Shown one piece after another: positions 48,676-56,656 of a DNA stretch of 64,000 nt. Under the pieces are notes generated by a model. That model was not told the DNA's origin. It saw only the letters and a program-made list of their open reading frames with translations, and did not search any database. The number at the start of each line of letters is the position of its first letter. Positions within the stretch are counted from its first letter, which is position 1. The position numbers were made by a program, and so were the translations under genes. This DNA comes from Pseudobutyrivibrio xylanivorans. Its GTDB lineage: Bacteria > Bacillota > Clostridia > Lachnospirales > Lachnospiraceae. The DNA lies in contig NZ_CP043028.1 of NCBI RefSeq assembly GCF_008935055.1, positions 1,273,901-1,337,900 of the forward strand, written 5' to 3'.

Positions 48676-49263
48676 ATGTATATTACCACATTTCTATTTA
48701 TTTCTCCACCCTGGGTATTTTTTTAGTTTCGGGCAGTGCTGGTGGCATTTTTTTCTTTTGCACTGCCCGCTTCTCTTCTTTTGGGCAGTGCTACATTCAT
48801 TTTTGCTTCTAGCACTGCTCATCTCTCTTCTCCTGGGCAGTGCTGCATTCATTTTTCTGTCTAGCACTGCTCATTTCTCTTCTCCCGAGCAGTACTGCAA
48901 GCATTTTCTTCTCTAGCACTGCCCATTTCTCTTCTCCCGAGCAGTACTGCAAGCATTTTTCTTCCTAGTACTGCTCATTTCTCTTCTCCAGAGCAGTACT
49001 GCAAGCATTTTTCTTCCTAGTACTGCTCATCTCTCTTCTCTAGGGCAGTACTGCAAGCATTTTCTTCTCTAGTACTGCTCATCTCTCTTCTCCAGGGCAG
49101 TACTGCAAGCATTTTCTTCTCTAGTACTGCTCATCTCTCTTCTCCAGGGCAGTACTGCAAGCATTTTCTTCTCTAGTACTGCCTGGACCCACAAAACTCT
49201 TCACAAAAAAGCAGCTATCTCAATTTGAGATAACTGCTCTATGTTACGTTCAATATTCAATTA
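48676..49263. repeat. Hairpin-unit tandem array 1 (9 units of 52 bp) with flanks
   Basis: Nine units start at 48731, 48783, 48835, 48887, 48939, 48991, 49043, 49095 and 49147, an exact 52-bp period. A typical unit is GAGCAGTACT, an 18-nt loop, AGTACTGCTC, then a pyrimidine-rich spacer TTTCTCTTCTCC. Early units use GGGCAGTGC / GCACTGCCC, so stems change together. Left flank TATTACCACATTTCTATTTA and right flank CTGGACCCACAAAA...TTCAATTAGA are repeated around array 2. No unique spacers, so it is not CRISPR. The gap between ychF and the 49284 gene (669 bp) holds nothing else. Confidence 0.9.
49205..49239 (-). terminator. Terminator of the 49284 gene, inside the array flank
   Basis: AGCAGTTATCTC / GAGATAGCTGC with a short loop, followed on the minus strand by six Ts. 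Confidence 0.85.
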
Positions 49264-49283
49264 GATCGACTAATTGGAAATTA

Positions 49284-49979
49284 TCAATTTCTAATCTTTC
49301 TAACATTTCGATTCATCAAATGTCTACCGAGATTTCTGTATGCAAAAGCTTTGAGTGCTGTCATTTCCTGATGATGCTCTTTTAACAACTCATCTGGGCA
49401 ATCATATATCCCGAAGTCTTGGTTTATACCTTCACTCTGTATGTAAGTATTATTCCTATCAAAGTCAATTACAGGATTTCTGAAATCTGTTACAGCCACA
49501 CCATAACCGCAAAAAGCACCGCTACAATCAAGATTCATCTCTTGTAATTTTTCTAAATACGCTCTATCTAAAATAAATGCTTCTAGTTCATACCATATTC
49601 CTTCAAAATATACTTCTACCCAGCTATGGAAAATATTCTGAGGTGCATTTCTATATACGAATCCTGTCATAGCGCCTTCCTGTAATTTTTTGTCAATGGT
49701 AAATCCATGCACACGACACGGAATTCCACAACTCCTGAGCAGCGCCATAAATAGAGTCCCTTTTGTATTGCACTGACCATAACCATCAGCCAATACTTTA
49801 GAAGCAGGAATACAATCATCTATATTATAACCAAAGAGAATTTCATCCCTTATATAATTATATATGGCTTTCAACCGCTGGTATTCATCTAGATTTCTCC
49901 AACCCCGTTTTTCAATTAACTCTTGAATACTTTTATTGGAATAATCTAACATCTGTGTTTCTCGCAAGTACTGTTCCAT
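49284..49979 (-). CDS. Transglutaminase-like superfamily protein
   Basis: A 231-residue cytoplasmic protein with the transglutaminase/protease core: cysteine in GYGQCNTKGTLFMALLRSCG, histidine in IFHSWVEVYFEG and an acidic third residue position occupied by glutamate (WYELEAF) instead of the usual aspartate. Proteins of this type hydrolyse or form amide bonds; the substrate is unknown. ATG at 49979 with GGAGG five bases upstream. It is the last gene of the accessory block between the two hairpin arrays. Confidence 0.85.
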   Translation of the reverse strand: MEQYLRETQMLDYSNKSIQELIEKRGWRNLDEYQRLKAIYNYIRDEILFGYNIDDCIPASKVLADGYGQCNTKGTLFMALLRSCGIPCRVHGFTIDKKLQEGAMTGFVYRNAPQNIFHSWVEVYFEGIWYELEAFILDRAYLEKLQEMNLDCSGAFCGYGVAVTDFRNPVIDFDRNNTYIQSEGINQDFGIYDCPDELLKEHHQEMTALKAFAYRNLGRHLMNRNVRKIRN

Positions 49980-50002
49980 TATGTCCTCCCACAAATTTGA
50001 AG

Positions 50003-50368
50003 TTATACCACTGTATATCCTTCAGCAGCCAATACGTTCAATGCACGCTCAAAATTTTCTTCTTTTACAAGAATATAATCTGTGTTATATGTCGATACTG
50101 CAAAGATTCCAATTTTGTGCTCTGCAAGAATACCTGAAAGTTTTGACAAAATTCCAATTAATGAAAAATCAAGAACTCCTTGAATGCGAAAACCTCGCCA
50201 TCCATCATCTCGTTCCACCGTATTTATAGGAGTATCTTCTGTTTTACAAACTAACGATACCTCTTCATCTGTCTTACCAATAAAATAAAAATCCGACTCT
50301 AAATTGATACTTGATACCTCAGTTACCTTACAGACTGTTAGTTTGCAATCTATTCTCTTCAGTTCCAT
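50003..50368 (-). CDS. ACT-domain protein
   Basis: A 121-residue protein made of two ACT-like halves: residues 1-55 and 60-121, the latter with GVLDFSLIGILSKLSGILAE and FAVSTYNTDYILVKEENFER, the pattern of stand-alone ACT regulators common in Firmicutes. ACT domains bind amino acids. ATG at 50368 has GGGAG seven bases upstream; a TTG further up is less likely. It is 23 bp upstream of the transglutaminase-like gene. Confidence 0.85.
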   Translation of the reverse strand: MELKRIDCKLTVCKVTEVSSINLESDFYFIGKTDEEVSLVCKTEDTPINTVERDDGWRGFRIQGVLDFSLIGILSKLSGILAEHKIGIFAVSTYNTDYILVKEENFERALNVLAAEGYTVV

Positions 50369-50397
50369 CCATGTTCTCCCATACAAATTGGATTTGC

Positions 50398-50712
50398 TTA
50401 TTTCTTTTTCTTTGGAGCAGGCAATTCATCAACCATAGAATTCAAAAGCTTATTCAAGAAATCTTTGTTATCTATGTCATCAACCAAAAGCATTTCCTTG
50501 GCTCCCTCATAGGGTGTTTCATATTGAGCGTTAGCCATCATCTGTTTTGCAGATTTAGTTGGTTTTACAAGAAATCTATCATCATAGATTCCGCCGATAA
50601 TCTTACCCTGATAATAAATGATATATTCCCCCATCATTGCCTTGTATGAAATTTCATCAAGTGATGATAGCTGTTCTAAAATGAATTCCAAATAATCTTT
50701 ACTTGAAGACAT
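50398..50712 (-). CDS. TfoX/Sxy N-terminal-domain protein
   Basis: A 104-residue protein matching the TfoX N-terminal domain: AMMGEYIIYYQGKIIGGIYD then FLVKPTKSAKQMM and a lysine-rich C-terminus. Despite the name, stand-alone Firmicutes members are not shown to control competence. AAGGAGG precedes the ATG at 50712. It lies in the accessory gene block. Confidence 0.85.
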   Translation of the reverse strand: MSSSKDYLEFILEQLSSLDEISYKAMMGEYIIYYQGKIIGGIYDDRFLVKPTKSAKQMMANAQYETPYEGAKEMLLVDDIDNKDFLNKLLNSMVDELPAPKKKK

Positions 50713-50738
50713 ATAAAACCTCCTTCTCAACAAACCTG

Positions 50739-51275
50739 CTAATATTTTTCAAAACATGCTTTGACAATTGGCTCTATCGTGATTAAATCCACAAAATCCA
50801 CCTGTTTATTATAGGTTTCTATCATTGCCCTTACTTCAGAAGTTTTCTTGTCTTCTGGCAGTGTTACAGCTTTTTTATATAACATTCCCATCATGGTTTT
50901 GTGCTTAAATCCTAGCTTTGAATAATCTATTCCACCTCTCAAATGGAAAATAGAAGCTCTATCATATACTTCTGTTGGCAGTTGATTCTTCATGCCCTTC
51001 TTTATCGTGTCCGTATTCGTCTTGTCTGTTGGATCTGCAAGTCCCACAGTAGCAATTACTATCGTATGCCCATTGCTATCCTTCATGCCTTTAAATGTCT
51101 TTTTCATCCCCAGTACTCCGCCAGCATATAATGCACCAACATAAATAATTGTATCGTATAAATTGACGTCTGCCACTTCCTCATATGATTTCAACTCAAA
51201 TCCAAGACGATTTGATAATTCTTCAGCATATCGCTTTGCTGTACCATATTGAGAACCATATATTACTATATTCAT
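50739..51275 (-). CDS. Flavodoxin-domain protein
   Basis: A 178-residue protein with the FMN phosphate loop IYGSQYGTAKRYAE and the second loop YVGALYAGGVLG, as in the Flavodoxin_5/HemG-like group. Probably a single-electron or two-electron redox partner in the cytoplasm. ATG at 51275 has GGGGAG upstream; the in-frame extension is a shadow of the neighbour's end. Confidence 0.87.
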   Translation of the reverse strand: MNIVIYGSQYGTAKRYAEELSNRLGFELKSYEEVADVNLYDTIIYVGALYAGGVLGMKKTFKGMKDSNGHTIVIATVGLADPTDKTNTDTIKKGMKNQLPTEVYDRASIFHLRGGIDYSKLGFKHKTMMGMLYKKAVTLPEDKKTSEVRAMIETYNKQVDFVDLITIEPIVKACFEKY

Positions 51276-51307
51276 ATTATCTACTCCCCGAGAAATTCGA
51301 AGTTGTC

Positions 51308-51748
51308 TTATTCGACTAAACCTCCATGAAAAACACATTCATAGATTTCATTGCCTTTATAACTAATGATTTCTTTTCCCTGGAACCAGTCAAACGAGCC
51401 ATCTACATCACAATGATATGTGTAATCACCTTTAGTATAATCTGCTGGTCCTCGGAATGGCTTTTCTTCTGGAACTAGAAGTAGCGCTTCTTTCAAAAAA
51501 TCTCCACTGAAATTGGCACCAATAACTCTACCAATATAGTTCATGCTCCAATAAGGAACATCTTTAATCCAAAGAGCCTCTTCTCCAGCAAATTTGCCAG
51601 TTCCTATATATGTATCGTAATACATATAATCTCCATCTTCATAAATCAAATCATGCGATTTTATCCTTGATGAAGTTGTCTCAGCACCTTTGCCTGCATA
51701 AGTAGCCTTCTTAGCTGTTATTAAAAAATCTAGTAAATTCTTGTCCAT
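51308..51748 (-). CDS. DUF5680-like protein
   Basis: A 146-residue protein with KATYAGKGAETTSSRIKSHD near the start and GTGKFAGEEALW followed by MNYIGRVI, the pattern of DUF5680 proteins, often fused to or beside HTH regulators. Function is unknown. GGGGGAAT precedes the ATG. Part of the accessory block; no regulator is next to it. Confidence 0.8.
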   Translation of the reverse strand: MDKNLLDFLITAKKATYAGKGAETTSSRIKSHDLIYEDGDYMYYDTYIGTGKFAGEEALWIKDVPYWSMNYIGRVIGANFSGDFLKEALLLVPEEKPFRGPADYTKGDYTYHCDVDGSFDWFQGKEIISYKGNEIYECVFHGGLVE

Positions 51749-51771
51749 AATTCCCCCACAAATGCCGATTT

Positions 51772-52025
51772 TTATGATTCAATTTCAATATTAAATACTA
51801 CAGTCTCTCCACAATCAATACACTGATAAGGTCCATTTTTTAAATTGCCCCCTCTTCTAAAAGCATAAATGAAAGGATTATTGCCTGCATTGCAACCATG
51901 CAAACATTATCACTGTTATCTTTATCAAGGTCACTGCCTATAAAACGAATAACATCTCCAACTTTGTACTTTGGACAATGACTTTCTACTACTGTAACCT
52001 TTACCTTGTTATCTGTATAACCCAC
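51772..52025 (-). pseudogene. TIGR04076-like small protein with a single-base frameshift
   Basis: The reading frame starts at GTG 52025 (AGGAGG upstream), reads VKVTVVESHCPKYKVGD and SDNVCMVAMQAI, then falls out of frame and stops at 51840. In the next frame the family-typical end continues: NPFIYAFRRGGNLKNG, then YQCIDCGETVVFNIEIES and stop at 51772. One missing base in GCAATAATCC (expected AATAAATCC) near 51875-51885 explains it. Either a recent mutation, a sequencing error, or a translational frameshift. The intact protein would be about 84 residues with a CxxC motif; function unknown. Confidence 0.75.
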
Positions 52026-52049
52026 TTCAAGCCTCCTATAAATTGCGAT

Positions 52050-52580
52050 TTATGCGACTGTCGTCTCTTCACGAAAGATTACCGATACATGAGTAATCTT
52101 GTTTTCGGGATCTGGGTATTCCTTCTCGAAATGCATACCTATAGATTCTGCAGTCTTATAAGAACCGACATTTGTATATTTGCAATATGAATAGAGTGCA
52201 GGGTAATCCGTGTTTGCAAACGCCCAATCTCGTACAGCAGTTGCTGCTTCCTTAGCATAACCTTTTCGCTGATGATCTGCGCGGATATGATAACCAATCT
52301 CAGGGAGCATCTTCCCCTCAATATTCTGAAGTGTCAATCCACAGTCACCAATCATCTCTCTAGTATCTTTCAAACATACAGCCCAGAGCCCAAAACCATT
52401 CTCATGATATCGGTTCATATTTCTTTCAATCCAATCATTGACTCTTTTCTCGTCAAAGGTATATGGATAATGCTGCATGATGTCTCTATCGGCAAGGACT
52501 TTGTATAGTGCCTCGAAATCATCAGTATTCATTTCCCTAAGAAACAATCTCTCTGTTTCCAAAATAATTTTTCGTTCCAT
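52050..52580 (-). CDS. GNAT acetyltransferase (RimJ/RimL-like)
   Basis: A 176-residue acetyl-CoA-dependent N-acetyltransferase of the Acetyltransf_3 group: TERLFLREMNTDDFEALYKV at the N-terminus, acetyl-CoA loop RADHQRKGYAKEAA, and the C-terminal NVGSYKTAESIGM. Relatives acetylate ribosomal proteins, amino acids or antibiotics; the substrate is not evident. AGGAGGG precedes the ATG. First gene of the accessory block transcribed towards array 1. Confidence 0.92.
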   Translation of the reverse strand: MERKIILETERLFLREMNTDDFEALYKVLADRDIMQHYPYTFDEKRVNDWIERNMNRYHENGFGLWAVCLKDTREMIGDCGLTLQNIEGKMLPEIGYHIRADHQRKGYAKEAATAVRDWAFANTDYPALYSYCKYTNVGSYKTAESIGMHFEKEYPDPENKITHVSVIFREETTVA

Positions 52581-52671
52581 ATTATGTCCCTCCTATTGTA
52601 GCTAAATTATTTTATGTTTAATTATACAGAATCCTCATCCAGCAAGGAATACACAATTCAAAAGTGATAAT

Positions 52672-52746
52672 AAAAAAGAACAGCTATCTCTTTCGAAATA
52701 ACTGTCCTATGTAAAAAACCTAGGTGTTACTACCCCTCCTAGGTTT
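52672..52746 (-). terminator. Two tandem leftward hairpins before the GNAT gene
   Basis: ACAGTTATTTC / GAGATAGCTGT (52679-52706) followed on the minus strand by TTCTTTTTTA, and AACCTAGG / CCTAGGTT (52718-52745) followed by TTTTTT. Both point leftwards, but no intact gene ends just to the right, so they probably served a gene now lost. Confidence 0.65.
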
Positions 52747-52935
52747 ACCTATTATATTTGGCATGAAACGTTTCCAAATTGATTAATATGTGCCATTTTT
52801 TTGCCATTCATGTGCCATTTAAAACCACTTCACGTGATTTTACGTGACGATATGTAAGGAAGGAATTATATCTCCTTCTAAAAGTAATGATTTACTGTAT
52901 TTTCAATATTTATGACACTTTTGGTCATAGCCTTT
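52747..52935. other. Gene-free spacer, possible coding relic
   Basis: Contains short direct repeats (TGCCATTTTTTTGCCATTCATGTGCCATT) and ACGTGATTTTACGTGA. On the minus strand short in-frame pieces look like the end of a degraded gene, but no family can be assigned. The tail before array 2 is duplicated from the left flank of array 1. Confidence 0.35.
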
Positions 52936-53628
52936 TGTATATTACCACATTTCTATTTATTTCTCTACCCTGGGCATTTTTTCTAGTTTCGGACAGTGCT
53001 GGTGGCGGTTTCTTCTTTTGCACTGCTCTTTTCTCTTCTCTGGGGCAGTGCTACATTCATTTTTGCTTCTAGTACTGCCCGTCTCTCTTCTCCAGGGCAG
53101 TACTGCAAGCATTTTTCTTCCTAGTACTGCTCATTTCTCTTCTCCAGAGCAGTACTGCAAGCATTTTTCTTCCTAGTACTGCTCATTTCTCTTCTCCAGA
53201 GCAGTACTGCAAGCATTTTTCTTCCTAGTACTGCTCATCTCTCTTCTCCAAGGCAGTACTGCAAGCATTTTTCTTCCTAGTACTGCCCGTCTCTCTTCTC
53301 CAGGGCAGTACTGCAAGCATTTTTCTTCCTAGTACTGCTCATTTCTCTTCTCCAGAGCAGTACTGCAAGCATATTTCTTCCTAGTACTGCTCATCTCTCT
53401 TCTCCAAGGCAGTACTGCAAGCTTTTTTCTTCCTAGTACTGCTCATCTCTCTTCTCCAGGGCAGTGCTGCAAGCATTTTTCTTCCTAGTACTGCTCATCT
53501 CTCTTCTCCAGGGCAGTACTGCAAGCATTTTCTTCTCTAGTACTGCCTGGACCCACAAAAGTCTTCACAAAAAAGCAGCTATCTCAATTTGAGATAACTG
53601 CTCTATGTTACGTTCAATATTCAATTAG
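52936..53628. repeat. Hairpin-unit tandem array 2 (11 units of 52 bp) with flanks
   Basis: Eleven units begin at 52991 and recur every 52 bp to 53511. Units are the same hairpins as in array 1, with a more uniform GCAGTACTGC / CTAGTACTGC form and a few single-base differences. Left flank, right flank and the terminator at 53569-53602 are near-identical to array 1, so the whole 588-692-bp block is a direct repeat, 4.26 kb apart, in the same orientation. Confidence 0.9.
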
Positions 53629-53862
53629 AGGGTAATCAAGCTTGTTGAATTTTTCCTTTATAAGAGCTATACCCTAGAATTCATCTCCGCGAACAACCAG
53701 ATTGTCACCTGTTTTAATATCGAAGATTTTTCTTGCCTTGGCGGGAATAACAATCTACCCCTTATCCCCAACTTTGACCATTCCAAAGATATGTTTTTCT
53801 TTCGGGGATACGCCTATCTTATCTGCGACATCCTCCTGTGACAGATTGCTATAGGTTTTTGA
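53614..53862 (-). pseudogene. AbrB/SpoVT-type regulator, two nonsense mutations
   Basis: The minus strand reads continuously in one frame: NLSQEDVADKIGVSP, then KHIFGMVKVGDKG, stop, IVIPAKARKIFDIKTGDNLVV, RGDEF, stop, GIALIKEKFNKLDYP and a final stop at 53614. It is the AbrB DNA-binding fold with a short N-terminal helix-turn-helix-like lead. The TAG codons at 53757-53755 (where glutamine is usual) and 53676-53674 are single-base changes; no indels. The 5' end is not identified. Its last codons coincide with the right flank of array 2. Confidence 0.85.
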
Positions 53863-53976
53863 TTTTCCTCAGAAAATCAAGAACCGGACATGGACCAATA
53901 TTTTCTGAAAGAAAATATTGCTTGGCAAAGCCAAGTTCTTGTGGGCTTTTTCCTTAAGTAGCCCACAAGAAGTCAT
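53863..53976. other. Three stacked hairpins
   Basis: GATTTTCCTCAGAAAATC (about 53861-53878), CAATATTTTC / GAAAATATTG (about 53894-53919) and GTGGGCT / AGCCCAC within CTTGTGGGCTTTTTCC (about 53940-53968). The last resembles a terminator for the acyltransferase gene to the right; the others overlap the lost 5' region of the AbrB pseudogene. Confidence 0.5.
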
Positions 53977-54009
53977 ACTTTCTTAATTCAATAAGGTTGT
54001 CAGCAAAAC

Positions 54010-55086
54010 TCATTCCTTCTTCTCCTTTTTTATCCCCAGAACGCACCATCTTAAGAAAGGTATGCGACTAATTATCTCATACAAAAGGTATGAGCCTGCG
54101 AAGGCTGCTATTGTAACCAGCAGGTATACGATGACAGGCGCAAGGGCTGGGCATAGTGTATGCAAATACCATCCGCTGACCGCTATCATCAGATAATGGA
54201 ATACATATAATCCCCATGATTTTTTGCACATCCATTTTGAAAAAGCATTCTGGAAATTGCCCCATTTTTTCATGAAGGCAAGTATGCCAATTGTTCCAAA
54301 CCATGCAAATACATTGCACATGATTGTATCTAGAACAACGTGATCGGCATAAGGCTGACCTATATAAAGAATTACAAAGGCTACACAGGATACTAGGGCG
54401 ATGATGCTTAAAATCAGCCAATTTTTGCCAAGTCGTTCCATCACTTTGTCATGAGAAAATACAAAATAGCCGATTAAGAAGCCAAGCCCATAGATACCAA
54501 ATCTGTACACCACTATCATCGGTGTATTAAGTATCTGCGCTGCGCCATATACAGGTATAACAAACAGCATAACTATCAAAAGATTGGCCTTCCCACAGAT
54601 ATTATATAATCTGTCTTTTTCAATCTTTCTAATAAGCACAAGAACTAGGCTGAAGAGCCATAGCATCTGAACGTACCACAAAACGCCGCAACCGCTGACT
54701 GCCATTATCAGGAAAAGAACCGGCTTTGGTACATTGTCCATGGTATCAAATGCACCGCCCATCAGCATGTTATAGTAGCCAAGAACCCATCCAAACACCA
54801 GAAGGCCGATTGTTGAAGGCACAAGAAATTTTCTCGTCCTTACTCTGATGAATTCCTTCTCTGTTCGCTTATTCAGTTCGTAGCGAGCTGACATGCCTGA
54901 CACCACAAACAGGAGCAACATAAACCATGGATACACTATGTACTGATATGTATCCTGTGGCTGATGGTCACTGAATGGACCGATAATCCCATGCACAACT
55001 ACGCCGTTGAATATGTAGATTACATGATATATGACAACTAGCACTACTGTTATCCAACGAACATTATCTAAGTATGTCTTTCTCAT
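54010..55086 (-). CDS. Acyltransferase 3 family membrane protein
   Basis: A 358-residue integral membrane protein with about ten transmembrane helices, starting MRKTYLDNVRWITVVLVVIY. The family's first-helix His is in VIYHVIYIF, and VVSGMSARYELNKRTEKEF and the Arg-rich cytoplasmic RVRTRKFLVPS follow. Relatives O-acetylate surface sugars or peptidoglycan; here no polysaccharide genes are adjacent, so the substrate is open. The ATG has AAAGGTGG upstream. It is a single gene. Confidence 0.9.
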   Translation of the reverse strand: MRKTYLDNVRWITVVLVVIYHVIYIFNGVVVHGIIGPFSDHQPQDTYQYIVYPWFMLLLFVVSGMSARYELNKRTEKEFIRVRTRKFLVPSTIGLLVFGWVLGYYNMLMGGAFDTMDNVPKPVLFLIMAVSGCGVLWYVQMLWLFSLVLVLIRKIEKDRLYNICGKANLLIVMLFVIPVYGAAQILNTPMIVVYRFGIYGLGFLIGYFVFSHDKVMERLGKNWLILSIIALVSCVAFVILYIGQPYADHVVLDTIMCNVFAWFGTIGILAFMKKWGNFQNAFSKWMCKKSWGLYVFHYLMIAVSGWYLHTLCPALAPVIVYLLVTIAAFAGSYLLYEIISRIPFLRWCVLGIKKEKKE

Positions 55087-55131
55087 ATTTCTACCACCTT
55101 TGCTAAATATTTTAACATTTTTCTTAATAGT

Positions 55132-55168
55132 AAAAAAGAAAGCTTCGCCTGTCTACCAAGCGAAGCTT
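55132..55168 (-). terminator. Terminator after the micro-ORF
   Basis: AAGCTTCGC / GCGAAGCTT with an 11-nt loop, followed on the minus strand by TCTTTTTT, 8 bp after the micro-ORF stop and upstream of the acyltransferase gene. Confidence 0.85.
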
Positions 55169-55175
55169 ACATATA

Positions 55176-55241
55176 TTACTCTTTTTCGTTAGATTTAGTT
55201 GCGATTTCCAACTCACCTTCAAGCCCTTTGAATTCTCTCAT
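55176..55241 (-). CDS. Possible 21-residue peptide gene
   Basis: ATG at 55241 follows AAGGTGA at seven bases, and reads MREFKGLEGELEIATKSNEK, then Glu and a stop. A strong terminator lies 8 bp beyond. The signal of ribosome site, ORF and terminator together supports a transcribed unit, either a small peptide gene or the end of a decayed gene. An AGGAGGA-ATG a little upstream leads to a stop within five codons. Sequence alone does not tell function. Confidence 0.4.
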   Translation of the reverse strand: MREFKGLEGELEIATKSNEKE

Positions 55242-55246
55242 GCGAT

Positions 55247-55560
55247 GATCACCTTATATGCATTCCTCCTTCTGGGGCCGAGCTCTCTGAATGACTTTAT
55301 CAATTCTAAACAGTGCTATAAGACTTTGCGTTGACGCCATTGATAATAATTCTTCCAAAACACAAGAATTTATAAATGTAGAACGCTCAATCCCGCATAT
55401 TCTCGTTATCCATTGATAAAAATCTCAGATTTTAGAAAAAATTTATCAATCAATAGACGAAAGAACAAGGTTGATTAATCGTCTATTTATAAAGCCAGCT
55501 ACCCAGCTTTGAATTTATCCAACAATGTAGAAAGTAGTTTTGCTAAATTCCCTCCGGAAA
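55247..55560. other. Gene-free spacer upstream of the micro-ORF
   Basis: No supported ORF. An imperfect inverted repeat AATAGACGA / TCGTCTATT (about 55454-55488) and an AT-rich tract AAAATTTATCAATCAATA are seen. A promoter for the micro-ORF would lie here but no clear consensus was found. Confidence 0.4.
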
Positions 55561-55562
55561 AG

Positions 55563-55608
55563 AAAATAGCCCCGGAGCGGCTCTATATGGAGTCACCCTG
55601 GGGCTATT
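55563..55608 (-). terminator. Terminator of the truncated surface-protein gene
   Basis: ATAGCCCCAGG / CCGGGGCTAT stem (55566-55607), followed on the minus strand by TTTTCT, about 29 bp after the stop. Confidence 0.75.
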
Positions 55609-55636
55609 ATGTAGAGAAGATACGAATCAAAAATTA

Positions 55637-56656
55637 TTAGTATGCTGTAAACTCATTCTGTTCTGCTACACATCCAATCTCTTCACAAGCCTTTTTTTCA
55701 GCTTCTGATATGGTGTAGAATACGCGTCCATTCTTGTCTTGAAGCTTGAACACTTCTCTACCAGCTACTACTGGTGCATACCAGCATATTCCTTCATCTC
55801 TCCAACCCTTTAATACATATTCTGATCGAAGATTAGCATCAGTTGTGTATATATGTTCTGAACCGCCTGTCATATCAAGAAGTCTGTAAACTGGCTTACC
55901 AGCCTTGTCAGATACATACCATGCAATTCCCTCATCTATCCAGCCTGAGGCCGTCTCATTTTTGAGAAGACTTGCTCTTTCAACTACATCTATTGTATAA
56001 AGGTGCTCACCTGTTAAAGTGTTGTACAATCTGTAAACAGGCACCGTCTTAGCATCTTTATTGTCTGATGAGCCACCTGATACAGGAGGAACATAATCTT
56101 CATCTATTATTGCAAGTACATAAGATGAAAATCCACTTGCATATACGAAAAGATAATTAGTCAGTTTGTCAAAGAAATACGTATTATCCTTATACTGGAT
56201 TGGGTCTGTAGCCTTTTCATTAAGGGTTGTCAATGCCTCAGCCTTTGTTCCATGGAAACGGAATGCCTCAAGTCCCTTGGTAACAAGATCAGATAATTCT
56301 AATGCAATCTGAAGAACAGTGTTATTCTTTTCACCAATGTTCTCACTCTTAGATTGGCTGGTATCCTTATTTCCAAGAGCGTCCCAAACTGTGGTATTCT
56401 TCCAAAGATTCATCTCTAAAGCCTTACCAACCTTGAAGCCTGGACTAAGCATCTCTTTAATTGCTTCAACCTGAGGTGCAATTTCCTCTGACTCATTTTT
56501 TACTTCAAGCTTTACTTCAATATCCTTATTGCCAGTTGCAGAGTTCTTCTCTTCTTCTGTAAGGATATTACCAAGTCCCTCTACTGCTACCTTCGGTGCA
56601 TTGTCTTCTACATCTACTATTGCAGAAACATTCAGTGAATAAAATATGATTTCTCT
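55637..56656 (-). pseudogene. 5'-truncated cell-surface protein with DUF5648 repeats
   Basis: From the LysR stop the frame reads NVSAIVDVEDNAPKVAVEGL and ILTEEEKNSATGN with no start codon, and continues into a 271-residue ATG-initiated part with no ribosome site. The middle looks like the linker of a large surface protein; residues 135-265 of that part are three DUF5648-type repeats such as PVYRLYNTLTGEHLYT and EGIAWYVSDKAGKPVYRLL. The start, signal peptide and N-terminal domains are missing, so this is the C-terminal stump of a larger secreted protein, left after a deletion or insertion that put the LysR gene next to it. Confidence 0.8.

Noticed and set aside
48731-49198. 52-bp arrays as CRISPR arrays
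   Set aside because: The whole unit is repeated, with no unique spacers, and there are no cas genes.
52747-52935. Integrase or phage attachment-site remnant
   Set aside because: Short in-frame pieces are suggestive but too degraded to assign to any family.
48676-53628. Arrays as integron attC sites with gene cassettes
   Set aside because: Hairpins are tandem at exact 52-bp period, not one per gene, and no integrase is visible.
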